Assembly (NCBI GenBank): GCA_036381195.1
Contig: DASVDH010000112.1
Coordinates: forward strand, 19,298 to 83,297
DNA from: RSA9 sp036381195
Lineage (GTDB): Bacteria > Gemmatimonadota > Gemmatimonadetes > Longimicrobiales > RSA9
Reading direction: 5' to 3'
DNA length: 64,000 nucleotides
The position numbers and the translations under genes were made by a program. The notes under the pieces are model-generated. The model searched no databases. It was not told the DNA's origin and was given only the letters and a program-made list of their open reading frames with translations. This document shows, in pieces, positions 1 to 8,097 of the stretch; position 1 is the stretch's first letter; each line of letters starts with the position of its first letter.

Positions 1-264
1 GTCCCGGCATTCCAGCTCGATCCCCAGCCACGGATTGCGCAGCACCGTGCGGCCAACGAGCGTGCCTTCCTCGTAGCCGATTTCCCGTTCCCACGAATCG
101 TCCACCCAGTGCGTCGCTCCGTCCACCCACACGCCGAACCGGAACGGATGCCCCTCCGTGTGGTTCTCCAACCCGATGCGCGGATAGTAGATGTCCCGGA
201 TCTGGTAGAGGTGATCGAGATTGACGAGGAATCGGCCGTTGCCGAGAACCAACGATCGCGACAT
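1..264 (-). CDS. Glycoside hydrolase family 15-like (glucoamylase-type) protein, N-terminal fragment
   Basis: Only the first 88 residues lie in the window; the frame stays open to the left edge. The start MSRSLVLGNGRFLVNLD, followed by IRDIYYPRIGLENH (residues 22-35) and FRFGVWVDG (41-49), matches from memory the N-terminal beta-sandwich of bacterial GH15-like glucoamylase proteins, which hydrolyse terminal alpha-glucosidic bonds. The catalytic (alpha/alpha)6 barrel would lie outside the window, so substrate and activity cannot be judged. The ATG was chosen because family members start at this point; a GTG three codons upstream is possible, and the ribosome binding site is weak. It follows the Minf_1886 gene on the same strand by about 100 bases. 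Confidence 0.6.
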   Translation of the reverse strand, partial: MSRSLVLGNGRFLVNLDHLYQIRDIYYPRIGLENHTEGHPFRFGVWVDGATHWVDDSWEREIGYEEGTLVGRTVLRNPWLGIELECRD

Positions 265-363
265 CGAGATCACCGCAACGTCACGGTGCCAGACACACGC
301 CGGCCCGCCACGCCGTACACGCGCACCAGCGCGCACGGGTACGTGGGACGGCCGCCCACCCGA

Positions 364-744
364 CTACAGCCCCGCTCCCCACGGATAGTTGCGCTCGAAC
401 GCATCCTCGAAGTCGAAGACTTCCTCGAAGTCTTCCAGGGCGTCGTCTTCCTGGCGGATCAGGATGCCACAGTCGACGAGCGCGAAGACCATCTTACCCA
501 CGTCTGCCGTCTCGCGAATCCCCCAGTACTCCAGCACCGTCCGGGCCATGGGCCCGAAGCGCTCGAGCGCCAGGTCCCGCACCCCTTCCGCGAGCTCGCG
601 GCCGCTGATGTGCCGCGGCTCCGGCAGCCGCTCCAGCACGTAGTGCAGCGCGCTGAGGATGAAGAGGTAGGCCGTCTCGTGATAGGCCGGATGGCGTTGG
701 CGCAGCCGGCTCATCACGTCTTCCGCGAAGTTGATCCCGCTCAT
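364..744 (-). CDS. Minf_1886 family protein
   Basis: A 126-residue soluble protein starting MSGINFAEDVMSRLRQRHP. The pattern HETAYLFILSALHYVLERL, then SGRELAEGVRDLALERFGPMA, then VLEYWGIRETADVGKMVF and an acidic Asp/Glu/Phe-rich tail is the signature I associate with the uncharacterised Minf_1886 family of Acidobacteria, Verrucomicrobia, Planctomycetes and Gemmatimonadota. No catalytic motif, signal peptide or membrane segment is visible, and no function is known to me. The frame is open 25 codons further upstream, but that part is Arg/Gly-rich and unlike the family. A weak AGGA lies about 12 bases before the chosen ATG. Confidence 0.8.
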   Translation of the reverse strand: MSGINFAEDVMSRLRQRHPAYHETAYLFILSALHYVLERLPEPRHISGRELAEGVRDLALERFGPMARTVLEYWGIRETADVGKMVFALVDCGILIRQEDDALEDFEEVFDFEDAFERNYPWGAGL

Positions 745-1217
745 GGGAACGACGGTTCCTGTCCGGGCACGCCACCCCCCGGTCCGACACCGGCTGCGTG
801 CCGCCCCACCCAGGTCCACTCCCGCCCGGACGCCTCGCGTGACTCCTGAATCGAGGTCAGAGTGCGACTACCCCCTCACGTGCGTCGCAGAAGGTTCCGG
901 CATGCAATGCGCCCCGGCGCAGCAAACCACGCCGGTTCCGGAACTGGTCCGCCGCCGCCCCACCCCTGCGAGCCCGCCTGGAATTTCGCCCTACGGCCCG
1001 CCGCGCGCCAGATGCGCGTGCAAGATTCTCGCCGCTGCGCCGGCCACCCGGGGCGGCGCGGGCCTGCCGCGACCGACCGATGACGCGCCGCCGTTGGGCC
1101 GGCCGGCCCGCCCTGCGCGCCGTCGTTTCCCTGGAGCCGCTCGAGGCATCGCGATGGGCCGATGCCGGGCCTCAGCGTCGTGCTGGGGCAGGAGCTCGGG
1201 CTCTCGAAGGTGCACCG
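745..1217. other. Gene-free spacer between glyA and the Minf_1886 gene
   Basis: No reading frame here has coding character; the long open frames are shadows of glyA or random high-GC frames. I see no clear terminator with a T-run, no tRNA fold and no strong promoter. It probably contains the 3' end of the glyA transcript and the start region for the Minf_1886 gene, but nothing in it can be assigned. Confidence 0.5.
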
Positions 1218-2489
1218 TTACGCCGGCCGGGCCGCTGGCTCCGCCTGCCGGTACCCCACGTACAGTGGGTACGCCTCGCAGAGCTCCGCCACCCGGGCCC
1301 CGATCCGCCGCGCCACGCCCTCGTCCCGCGGCGCCGCGAGGACTTCCGCGATCCAGCGGCCGATCATCCGGAACTCCGCCTCGCCCATCCCTCGGGTCGT
1401 GAGCGCCGCGCTCCCGATCCGAATCCCGGAGGTCACGAATGGCGAGCGCGTCTCGCCTGGCACGGTGTTCTTGTTGACCGTGATCCCCGCCCGCCCCAAC
1501 GCCTCTTCCGCTTCCTTCCCGGTCAGATCCCGCCGCCGCAGGTCCACCAGCAGGAGATGGTTGTCCGTGCCCCCGCTGACCAGATCGAAGCCCTGCGCCA
1601 TCAGCTCGTCCGCGAGCGCGCGTGCGTTCGCGACCACCTGCCGCGCGTACGTGCGGAACGACGGATCCAACGCCTCCTTGAACGCCACTGCCTTCGCCGC
1701 GATCACGTGCATCAGCGGCCCACCCTGCAGCCCCGGGAAGACCTGCTTGTCGATCGCCTTCGCGTGCCGCTCCCGGCACAGGATGAAGCCGCTGCGCGGA
1801 CCGCGCAACGTCTTGTGCGCCGTGGACGTCACCACATCCGCGTGCGGCACGGGACTGGGGTGCACGCCGCCCGCGACCAGTCCCGCAATGTGCGCCATGT
1901 CCACGACCAGTGCCGCGCCGGCCTCGCGTGCGATCGCGCCGAACGCCTCGAAGTCGATCACGCGTGGGTACGCCGAGGCGCCGGCCACGATCACCTTCGG
2001 CCGCTCGCGCAGCGCGAGCTCGCGCACCTGGTCATAGTCGATGCGACCGTCCTTCTCGTCCACGCCGTACGCGACCACGCGGAACCAGCGGCCGCTGAAG
2101 TTCACCGGCGAGCCGTGGGTCAGGTGCCCGCCGTGGGAGAGATTCATGCCCAGCAGCACATCGCCCGGCTCCATGAACGCCATGTAGGCGGCCATGTTCG
2201 CTTGCGCCCCGGCATGCGGCTGCACGTTCGCGTGCTCCGCGCCGAACAGCTCGCACGCGCGTTCGATCGCCAGCCGCTCCACCACATCCACCCACTCGCA
2301 GCCGCCGTAGTAGCGCCTGCCCGGATAGCCCTCCGCGTACTTGTTCGTCAGCACGGAGCCGAGCGCTTCGAGCACGGCCGGCGAGACGAAGTTCTCGCTC
2401 GCGATCAGCTCGAGTGATGCGTGCTGCCGCTCCGCCTCGCGCCGGATCGCCTCGAAGACCTCCGGGTCTGTATCTCGAAGTGCCTGCAT
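1218..2489 (-). CDS. glyA: Serine hydroxymethyltransferase
   Basis: A 423-residue PLP enzyme that interconverts serine and glycine with transfer of a one-carbon unit to tetrahydrofolate. Landmarks in order: ELIASENFVSPAVLEA (27-42), KYAEGYPGRRYYGG (50-63), HAGAQANMAAY (93-103), DMAHIAGLVAGG (197-208) and STAHKTLRGPRSG (222-234), where Lys226 should form the PLP Schiff base. Length matches bacterial GlyA. The ATG at 2489 gives the family-type start MQALRDTDPEVF and has AGGATGAGG upstream; an in-frame ATG three codons earlier and a longer frame to 2540 are less likely. It lies about 110 bases downstream of leucine dehydrogenase on the same strand, so co-transcription is likely. Confidence 0.97.
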   Translation of the reverse strand: MQALRDTDPEVFEAIRREAERQHASLELIASENFVSPAVLEALGSVLTNKYAEGYPGRRYYGGCEWVDVVERLAIERACELFGAEHANVQPHAGAQANMAAYMAFMEPGDVLLGMNLSHGGHLTHGSPVNFSGRWFRVVAYGVDEKDGRIDYDQVRELALRERPKVIVAGASAYPRVIDFEAFGAIAREAGAALVVDMAHIAGLVAGGVHPSPVPHADVVTSTAHKTLRGPRSGFILCRERHAKAIDKQVFPGLQGGPLMHVIAAKAVAFKEALDPSFRTYARQVVANARALADELMAQGFDLVSGGTDNHLLLVDLRRRDLTGKEAEEALGRAGITVNKNTVPGETRSPFVTSGIRIGSAALTTRGMGEAEFRMIGRWIAEVLAAPRDEGVARRIGARVAELCEAYPLYVGYRQAEPAARPA

Positions 2490-2598
2490 TCCCCTCATCC
2501 TGTTGACATCGCCAGGCGCCGCCGGCGCGCCGCGCCGCAAGCACGCGAGCCGGCGGCCGCCGGCCCCCGGCGCCCGGGCGGACGAAGCGCCCGCTCCC

Positions 2599-3654
2599 TC
2601 AAACCCTCGTCTTCTGGATCCGTGCCACCTGCTCGATCCGGCGCTCCGCCAGCCGGTCCGCCGCGTCGTGGGTCGGGATTCCCTGCTCCTTGGCGAGCTC
2701 GAAGAGCTGCAGCAGCGTGTCGTAGATCTCGCCGGCCTTCCGCTTGCTCCGGTCCGGCGGCCACCCGGACAGCTCCCCGTACACGTTGATCAGCCCGCCG
2801 GCATTGATGACGTAGTCGGGCGCGTACAGGATCCCCCGCCGCACCAGCTCGTCGCCGTGCCGCTCCTCCGCGAGCTGGTTGTTGGCCGCCCCCGCGATGA
2901 TGTCGCAGCGGAATTGCGGCACCGTCTCGTCGTTCACGACGCCGCCCAGTGCGCATGGAGCGAAGATCTGCGCCTCCACGCCATAGATCGAGTCGGGCGC
3001 CACGGGCTCCGCGCCGAAATCCCGGACGACACGCGCGACCCTCTCCTCATCGATGTCCGTGGCAACGATCTTCACGCCTTCGGCCGCCAGATGGCTGCAC
3101 AGGTGATAGCCCACGTGGCCGAGCCCCTGCACCGCGACCGTCATGCCGGCCAGCGAATCGTTCCCGTACCGCTCCCGCGCGCACGCCTTGATCCCGCGAT
3201 ACACGCCGTACGCCGTCACGGGCGAAGGGTCTCCGGAACGGCCGGCGATCCCCGTCACGTACTCCGTCTCCATGTGGACGTAGTCCATGTCCTCCACGCT
3301 GGTGCCCACGTCCTCCGCCGTGATGTAGCGCCCCTTCAGGGACTCGACGAAGCGGCCGTGCGCGCGGAACAGCATCTCGCGCCGCGGCGTCTTGGGGTCG
3401 CCGATGATCACCGCCTTCCCGCCGCCCAGGTTGACCCCCGCGACCGCCGCCTTGTACGTCATCCCGCGCGAGAGCCGGAGCACATCGATCAGCGCTTCCG
3501 TGTCCGACTTGTAGTTCCAGAGCCGTGTCCCGCCCAGTGCGGGGCCCAGCGTGGTGTCGTGGATCGCGATGATCCCACGGTAGTTCGCCGCCGGCTCGTA
3601 GCAGAAGACCACCTGCTCGTGCTCGTGCTCGCTGATCAGGTCGAAGATCTCCAT
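2599..3654 (-). CDS. Leucine dehydrogenase (Glu/Leu/Phe/Val dehydrogenase family)
   Basis: A 351-residue NAD-dependent amino acid dehydrogenase that oxidatively deaminates branched-chain amino acids to 2-oxo acids. The glycine-rich LGPALGGTR (36-44) is followed by SRGMTYKAAVAGVNLGGGK (62-80), containing the substrate-binding Lys68 and catalytic Lys80 at the same positions as in Bacillus leucine dehydrogenase. GLGHVG (177-182) is the Rossmann dinucleotide motif. The start has a good AGGAG site. Length and the lysine spacing favour leucine over glutamate dehydrogenase, although phenylalanine or valine specificity cannot be excluded. It follows acyl-CoA metabolism genes, which suggests a role in branched-chain amino acid catabolism. 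Confidence 0.92.
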   Translation of the reverse strand: MEIFDLISEHEHEQVVFCYEPAANYRGIIAIHDTTLGPALGGTRLWNYKSDTEALIDVLRLSRGMTYKAAVAGVNLGGGKAVIIGDPKTPRREMLFRAHGRFVESLKGRYITAEDVGTSVEDMDYVHMETEYVTGIAGRSGDPSPVTAYGVYRGIKACARERYGNDSLAGMTVAVQGLGHVGYHLCSHLAAEGVKIVATDIDEERVARVVRDFGAEPVAPDSIYGVEAQIFAPCALGGVVNDETVPQFRCDIIAGAANNQLAEERHGDELVRRGILYAPDYVINAGGLINVYGELSGWPPDRSKRKAGEIYDTLLQLFELAKEQGIPTHDAADRLAERRIEQVARIQKTRV

Positions 3655-3762
3655 CCCCCTCTCCTGGATTCCGGCGCACTCGCCCGCACCTCACGGGCCC
3701 CGGCGCATCGAGCCACGCCGCTTCCCGCGCGCTGGCAGCGTCGGCCGGCGCGCGGCCGGCGA

Positions 3763-4869
3763 TCACGTCCGGTACAGCTCCCGCGCGATCAGGCGGCGCA
3801 GCGCCTGGTTCGTCCCGCCCAGGATCTGGGTCACCTTGGCGTCGCGCATCAGCTTCTCCACCGGGTAGTCGCGCATGTAGCCGTACCCGCCGAACACCTG
3901 TACCGCCTGCGTGGCGATCCACATCGCCGCCTCGCCCGCGCACACCTTGGCCTCTGCCGTCACGCGCGGGCCGGGTGCCGCCGCCGCGCTGCGCAGCAGG
4001 CCGCGCGCCGCATCCAGGCGGATCGCCATGTCCGCCAGCTTGACTTGCAGCCCCTCGAACTCGCGGATCTTGCGGCCGAACTGCTCCCGCACCCCCGCGT
4101 AGGCCACAGCGTGCTCGAGGGCCGCCCGGGCGAGCCCCACCGCCACCGCTGCCACACCCAACCGGCCCACGTCCCCGCCGCCCGGATCCGCGGCCGCGCC
4201 GGCCACCTCCGCGTCCGCCTCGGAACGCACGTCCTCGAGCGCCAGCGTGACCACTTCGAGCGGCCGGAGCCCCAGCGGAGCGTGGGCCTCGCGCACGCGG
4301 ACCCCGCCGGCATCGGCGGGCACGAGCACCCCGGTGCTTCCGGCCGCCTCTCCGCGCACCCGGGCGACGATCAGGCCCGTCTGCGCGCAACGCCACACGT
4401 GCTCCAGCGCGCCGCGCAGCACGCGCGCGCCATCTTGCTGCGCCACCTGCGCCGCCGTGATGGCGTCGTCATCGGAATCCCAGTGCGCGAGCGCCGCCAC
4501 AGTCTCGCCCCCACTCAGCCGCGGCAACCAGCGCGCCTTCTGCTCCTCGCTCCCGAGCCGCAGGATGATGTCCGCCGCCGCCGCGTGCTGCGCCACCAGC
4601 ATCGCGACGGACGCTTCGCCCCGTGCGAGCTCCTCGACCGCCGCGACGAACGTCGGGGCATCGAACCCCATTCCGCCGTGCTCCTCGGGCACCATCATCC
4701 CGAGGAAACCCAGTTCCGCGAGCTGCCCCAACACCGACGCAGGCAGCGTCCGCTCCCGGTCCCACGCCTCGGCGTGGGGCCGCAGCTCCCCCTCTGCGAA
4801 CTCGCGCGCCAGCCCGCGGACCTGCTGCTCTTCGTCGCTCGCGAACGCCACGGTCAGTGCATCCACCAT
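3763..4869 (-). CDS. Acyl-CoA dehydrogenase family protein, catalytically atypical
   Basis: A 368-residue protein with the acyl-CoA dehydrogenase fold. The C-terminal half is clear: VREQFGRKI (260-268), LQVKLADMAIRLDAARGL (274-291) and FGGYGYMRDYPVEKLMRDAK (326-345). Hand alignment shows Gly351 in ILGGT where short/medium-chain enzymes have the catalytic Glu (IYEGT), and Gly235 in VGRLG where isovaleryl- and long-chain enzymes carry theirs. The FAD/substrate loop usually read as (S/T)EPxAGSD is degenerate (AHWDSDDDA, 128-136), and the following WIT-type segment is HVWRCAQT. The frame is intact and starts 6 bases after the hydroxybutyryl-CoA dehydrogenase stop, so it is probably expressed. It may use another residue, have another reaction, or be non-catalytic. 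Confidence 0.8.
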   Translation of the reverse strand: MVDALTVAFASDEEQQVRGLAREFAEGELRPHAEAWDRERTLPASVLGQLAELGFLGMMVPEEHGGMGFDAPTFVAAVEELARGEASVAMLVAQHAAAADIILRLGSEEQKARWLPRLSGGETVAALAHWDSDDDAITAAQVAQQDGARVLRGALEHVWRCAQTGLIVARVRGEAAGSTGVLVPADAGGVRVREAHAPLGLRPLEVVTLALEDVRSEADAEVAGAAADPGGGDVGRLGVAAVAVGLARAALEHAVAYAGVREQFGRKIREFEGLQVKLADMAIRLDAARGLLRSAAAAPGPRVTAEAKVCAGEAAMWIATQAVQVFGGYGYMRDYPVEKLMRDAKVTQILGGTNQALRRLIARELYRT

Positions 4870-4875
4870 CGGCCG

Positions 4876-5724
4876 TCAGTAGCTGTAGAATCCCCGGCCC
4901 GTCTTGCGCCCGAGCCAACCCGCCGCCACGTACTTCCGCAGCAACGGGCACGGCCGGTACTTGTCCTCGCCCAGTTCCCGGTGCAGCACCTCGAGGATCG
5001 CCAGGCACGTGTCCAGCCCGATCAGGTCCGCCAGCGCCAGCGGGCCGATGGGCTGGTTCATCCCCAGCTTCATGACGGAGTCGATCTCCTCCGGCCCCGC
5101 CACCCCCTCCATCAGGCAGAAGATCGCCTCGTTGATCATGGGCATGAGCACGCGGTTGGACACGAACCCCGGCGAGTCCTTCACCTCCACCGGCGTCTTG
5201 TCCAGCCGCCGCGCGATCTCCATCACCGCCGCCGCCGTCTCGTCCGATGTCTGGAGGCCCCGGATCACCTCGACCAGCTTCATCACCGGCACCGGATTCA
5301 TGAAATGCATGCCGATGAACCGGTCGGGGCGCCGCGTCAGCCGCGCGAGCTGGGTGATCGAGATGGACGATGTGTTCGATGCCAGGATCCCCTCGTCCAC
5401 GGCCGCGTCCAGCGCGCGGATCACATCCGTCTTGAGCAGCGGGTCCTCCGGCACCGCTTCGATGACGAGCCCCGCGCCGGCCACCGCATCCGTCTCCGTC
5501 GCCGTCTGGATCCGCTCCAGAGCGGCCGCGCGCGCTTCCGGCGTGACCACGCCCTTCTTCACCTGCCGCTCCAGGTTGCGGGCAATGGTCTCCAGCGCGG
5601 CGGTCAGCCGGTCCTTCGCGATGTCGATCAGCACCACGTCGTAGCCGTACTGCGCGAACACGTGGGCGATGCCGTTCCCCATCGTGCCCGCGCCGACCAC
5701 CGCCACACGATCCGCCTGCGCCAT
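4876..5724 (-). CDS. hbd: 3-hydroxybutyryl-CoA dehydrogenase
   Basis: A 282-residue NAD(P)-dependent enzyme that interconverts 3-hydroxyacyl-CoA and 3-oxoacyl-CoA. The N-terminal Rossmann motif is GAGTMG (11-16). The catalytic His140 and Glu152 sit in GMHFMNPVPVMKLVEVI, and SPGFVSNRVLMPMINEA and PIGPLALADLIGLD mark the C-terminal helical domain. Length is typical of stand-alone HBD rather than a fused FadB. The ATG is preceded by GGAGGAGAGG. Its place between thiolase/CPBP and the acyl-CoA dehydrogenase gives an acetyl-CoA to butyryl-CoA type gene set, usable in either direction; no crotonase lies in the window. Confidence 0.95.
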   Translation of the reverse strand: MAQADRVAVVGAGTMGNGIAHVFAQYGYDVVLIDIAKDRLTAALETIARNLERQVKKGVVTPEARAAALERIQTATETDAVAGAGLVIEAVPEDPLLKTDVIRALDAAVDEGILASNTSSISITQLARLTRRPDRFIGMHFMNPVPVMKLVEVIRGLQTSDETAAAVMEIARRLDKTPVEVKDSPGFVSNRVLMPMINEAIFCLMEGVAGPEEIDSVMKLGMNQPIGPLALADLIGLDTCLAILEVLHRELGEDKYRPCPLLRKYVAAGWLGRKTGRGFYSY

Positions 5725-5741
5725 GCGTCCCTCTCCTCCTC

Positions 5742-6650
5742 TCACGCCACGTGGAGCCGCCGGTCCACCAGCGGCCCGAGCGCCCGCATCTCCGGCGCTT
5801 CCTCGAGCGTCGGCAGCCGCGCCACCGCGAGGAGCGCCAGCGCGAATGCGGCCGACCCGACGAGGCCGCCTTCCGGCCCGAAGTTGCCGCCGGTGATCCA
5901 CGGCGGGCCGCTGACCACTGGTTCGTAGAGCGGCGTGTTCAGCGTCTGGAGCCCGCTCACGGGCAGATCCAGAACGCTGCCCATCGTCCAGTTCCAGCCC
6001 AGGTGCACTGCCGTCGCGAACCAGAGACTGCGCGTTCGCAGGTACGCGACCGAGAGCAGCACGCCGGCAAGGAAGATGTTCAGCAGGGCGAACACGCCCA
6101 CGTCGGGATTGCCCGCGTGCGCCGCCGCGAAGGCGGCGCTCACCATGATCGTGGCCGCAACCGGGCCCAGCGCCTCGACCAGCACCTGGAACGGGTAGCC
6201 GCGGAACACCGCCTCTTCCCACGCTGCCGCCACCGCCAGGGCCAGCAGCGCGCCGGCCAGCGAAGCCACGTACGACCCTGCGTCCCCGGCCTCCGGCCTG
6301 TACCCCACCCAGCCCGCCAGCGCGAGCGCGCCCGCTCCCAGCAGCAACGGCACCCCACCCACGGCCAGCCCGAGCCCCAGCTCGCGCGCGGAGTGCGAGG
6401 TCCACGCGAACCCCAGCGCCCCGGCCGGCCTGTGCTCGAGCCGCCTCATGAGGAGCCAGCCCGCGAGCAGCGCCGCAGCCAGCAGGGCGAACCCCTGCCA
6501 GGCCAGGGCTCCCACCCCATCCACGGGCGCCGCGAGGCTCGCTGCGCCTGCGAACACGACCGAGAGCGCGACGAACAGCGCGATGAACAGCAGCGCCCTC
6601 CAGCCGGCGCGCAGCCGGCCATGGGCGTAGAACGCGCGGCGCCAGTCCAT
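5742..6650 (-). CDS. CPBP-family intramembrane metalloprotease
   Basis: A 302-residue protein with about seven hydrophobic segments. It carries the three CPBP (Abi) motifs in order: EEAVFR (145-150), the FAAAH motif with His178, and HLGWN (216-220). These place Glu and His residues for zinc in a membrane-embedded protease of the Rce1 type; the bacterial substrate is unknown. The ATG was chosen because the preceding residues are Arg-rich and coincide with a terminator hairpin, and family members begin just before the first membrane segment. It lies between thiolase and hbd but has no obvious metabolic link to them. The ribosome binding site is weak. Confidence 0.88.
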   Translation of the reverse strand: MDWRRAFYAHGRLRAGWRALLFIALFVALSVVFAGAASLAAPVDGVGALAWQGFALLAAALLAGWLLMRRLEHRPAGALGFAWTSHSARELGLGLAVGGVPLLLGAGALALAGWVGYRPEAGDAGSYVASLAGALLALAVAAAWEEAVFRGYPFQVLVEALGPVAATIMVSAAFAAAHAGNPDVGVFALLNIFLAGVLLSVAYLRTRSLWFATAVHLGWNWTMGSVLDLPVSGLQTLNTPLYEPVVSGPPWITGGNFGPEGGLVGSAAFALALLAVARLPTLEEAPEMRALGPLVDRRLHVA

Positions 6651-6660
6651 CACGCCCACG

Positions 6661-6693
6661 AAAAACCCCCGGGTGGTCAGGTCCACCCGAGGG
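6661..6693 (-). terminator. Rho-independent terminator after thiolase
   Basis: On the minus strand the sequence reads CCCTCGGGTGG, a six-base loop, CCACCCGGGGG and then TTTTT. Ten of eleven stem positions pair. It lies 87 bases after the thiolase stop and ends only 10 bases before the chosen CPBP start, so it either ends the thiolase transcript or limits read-through into the CPBP gene. Confidence 0.7.
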
Positions 6694-6779
6694 TGCGCAC
6701 GGCTCGCGTGCTCCAGGCCCCGCCCGCGAGCGCACCCAGACGTACGATGCCCCGTACCGTCACGGCTACCCACCTCACC

Positions 6780-7991
6780 TCAGATCCGCTCCACCGAGAG
6801 TGCCACCGCGTCCCCGCCGCCGAGACACAGCGTGGCCAGCCCCGTGCGGCCGCCGCGGTCCTTCAGCGCGTACAGCAGCGTGGTGAGGATGCGCGCGCCC
6901 GACGCGCCGATCGGGTGCCCGAGCGCGACCGCGCCGCCGTGCACGTTCACGCGATCCCAGTCCCAGCCCAGCTCCCGGCCGTCCGCGATCGCCTGCACCG
7001 CGAAGGCCTCGTTCGCCTCGATCAGGTCGTAGTCCCCGATCGCCTTGCCTTCCTTCTCCATCAGCCGCCGCACCGCGCGCACGGGCGCGAAGAACAGCTC
7101 GCGCGGCGCTACCGCGCCGGTCGCGTACGCGTTGATGCGCGCGAGGATCTCGAGCCCGTGCGCCTCCGCATACTCCTGGCTGGTGATGACCAGCGCCGCC
7201 GCGCCGTCGTTCAGGCCCGGCGCGTTGCCGGCCGTGACGACCGGCGTCTCGACCTCCGGTGGCATGTCCTTGCGGAACGCGGGCGGCAGCTTCGCCAGCG
7301 CCTCCATGGACGTGTCGCGCCGCGGCGGCTCGTCCACGTCCACGACCGTGGAGCCCCTGCGGCCCGGCACTTCGACCGGCACGATCTCCGCCTGGAACTT
7401 GCCCGCATCCTGTGCGGCGACCGCCTTGCGGTGCGAGGCCAGCGCGAACGCGTCTGCCTCCTCCCGGCTGATGCCCGCCTTCCATGCGGTGTACTCCGCG
7501 TGCCCACCCATGTGGCACTCGCCGAAGCTGCACCACAGGCCGTCGTGGATCAGCCCGTCCACGATCGTCTGGTCGCCGAACTTCACGCCCTCGCGGTACC
7601 CGCGCAGGTAGTACGGCGCGTTGGACATGGACTCCATCCCGCCGGCCACGATCACACGCGCGTCGCCGGCCTTGACCGCCTGCGCCGCGAGCATGACGGC
7701 CTGGAGTCCGGAGCCGCACACGCGGCTCACCGTCATGGCACCCACCGTCTCCGGAACACCGCCACGCAACGCGGCCTGGCGGGCGGGCGCCTGCCCCAAC
7801 CCGGCCGAGACCACGTTGCCCAGGATGACGTCGTCGATGTCCTCGCGGTCGATGCCGGCGCGCTCGAGCGCCGCACGCACCGCTCTCGCTCCCAACTCCG
7901 TCGCCGAAAGCGGGCTCAGCCCCCCCATGAACCGGCCGATGGGGGTCCGCGCTGCGCTCACGATCACCGGCGTATGTCGTGCATCCGCCAT
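6780..7991 (-). CDS. Thiolase (acetyl-CoA C-acetyltransferase)
   Basis: A 403-residue thiolase that condenses two acyl-CoA or cleaves 3-oxoacyl-CoA. The acylated nucleophile is Cys92 in SRVCGSGLQAV, His359 is in GHPIGASG, and the second active-site cysteine is Cys389 in TLCLGGGDA. Length and motifs fit the biosynthetic/degradative thiolase group (AtoB, PhaA, FadA), which sequence alone cannot separate. The ATG has AGAGGAC five bases upstream; the open frame continues 39 codons but that part is low-complexity. With hbd and the acyl-CoA dehydrogenase it forms a fatty or branched-chain acyl-CoA module, although a terminator follows it. Confidence 0.95.
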   Translation of the reverse strand: MADARHTPVIVSAARTPIGRFMGGLSPLSATELGARAVRAALERAGIDREDIDDVILGNVVSAGLGQAPARQAALRGGVPETVGAMTVSRVCGSGLQAVMLAAQAVKAGDARVIVAGGMESMSNAPYYLRGYREGVKFGDQTIVDGLIHDGLWCSFGECHMGGHAEYTAWKAGISREEADAFALASHRKAVAAQDAGKFQAEIVPVEVPGRRGSTVVDVDEPPRRDTSMEALAKLPPAFRKDMPPEVETPVVTAGNAPGLNDGAAALVITSQEYAEAHGLEILARINAYATGAVAPRELFFAPVRAVRRLMEKEGKAIGDYDLIEANEAFAVQAIADGRELGWDWDRVNVHGGAVALGHPIGASGARILTTLLYALKDRGGRTGLATLCLGGGDAVALSVERI

Positions 7992-8042
7992 CTCGTCCTC
8001 TTTTCGTGGCGGAGCGGCCTCGGCGGCCGCCCCCGGCACCGT

Positions 8043-8071
8043 ATAATACCCGCGGCCCGGCGCGGCGGGAA
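8043..8071 (-). promoter_or_regulatory. Possible promoter of the thiolase gene
   Basis: On the minus strand TATTAT (five of six to the -10 consensus) lies about 50 bases before the thiolase start, with a poor TTCCCG 17 bases further upstream. The AT-rich island stands out in a very GC-rich spacer. The same bases read TATAAT on the plus strand, but no plus-strand gene follows. Confidence 0.35.
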
Positions 8072-8097
8072 GGGCGCCCGCCCTGCCCTCTCCGCCG

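Noticed and set aside
2341..5928. A plus-strand open frame of almost 1200 codons across leucine dehydrogenase, acyl-CoA dehydrogenase and hbd.
   Set aside because: Its translation is Arg/His/Pro-rich with no motifs and lies opposite three well recognised enzymes. Such antisense frames are common at 70% G+C.
8042..8047. Perfect TATAAT on the plus strand upstream of thiolase.
   Set aside because: No plus-strand gene follows and no -35 box is found at the right distance; the minus-strand reading TATTAT suits the gene arrangement better.
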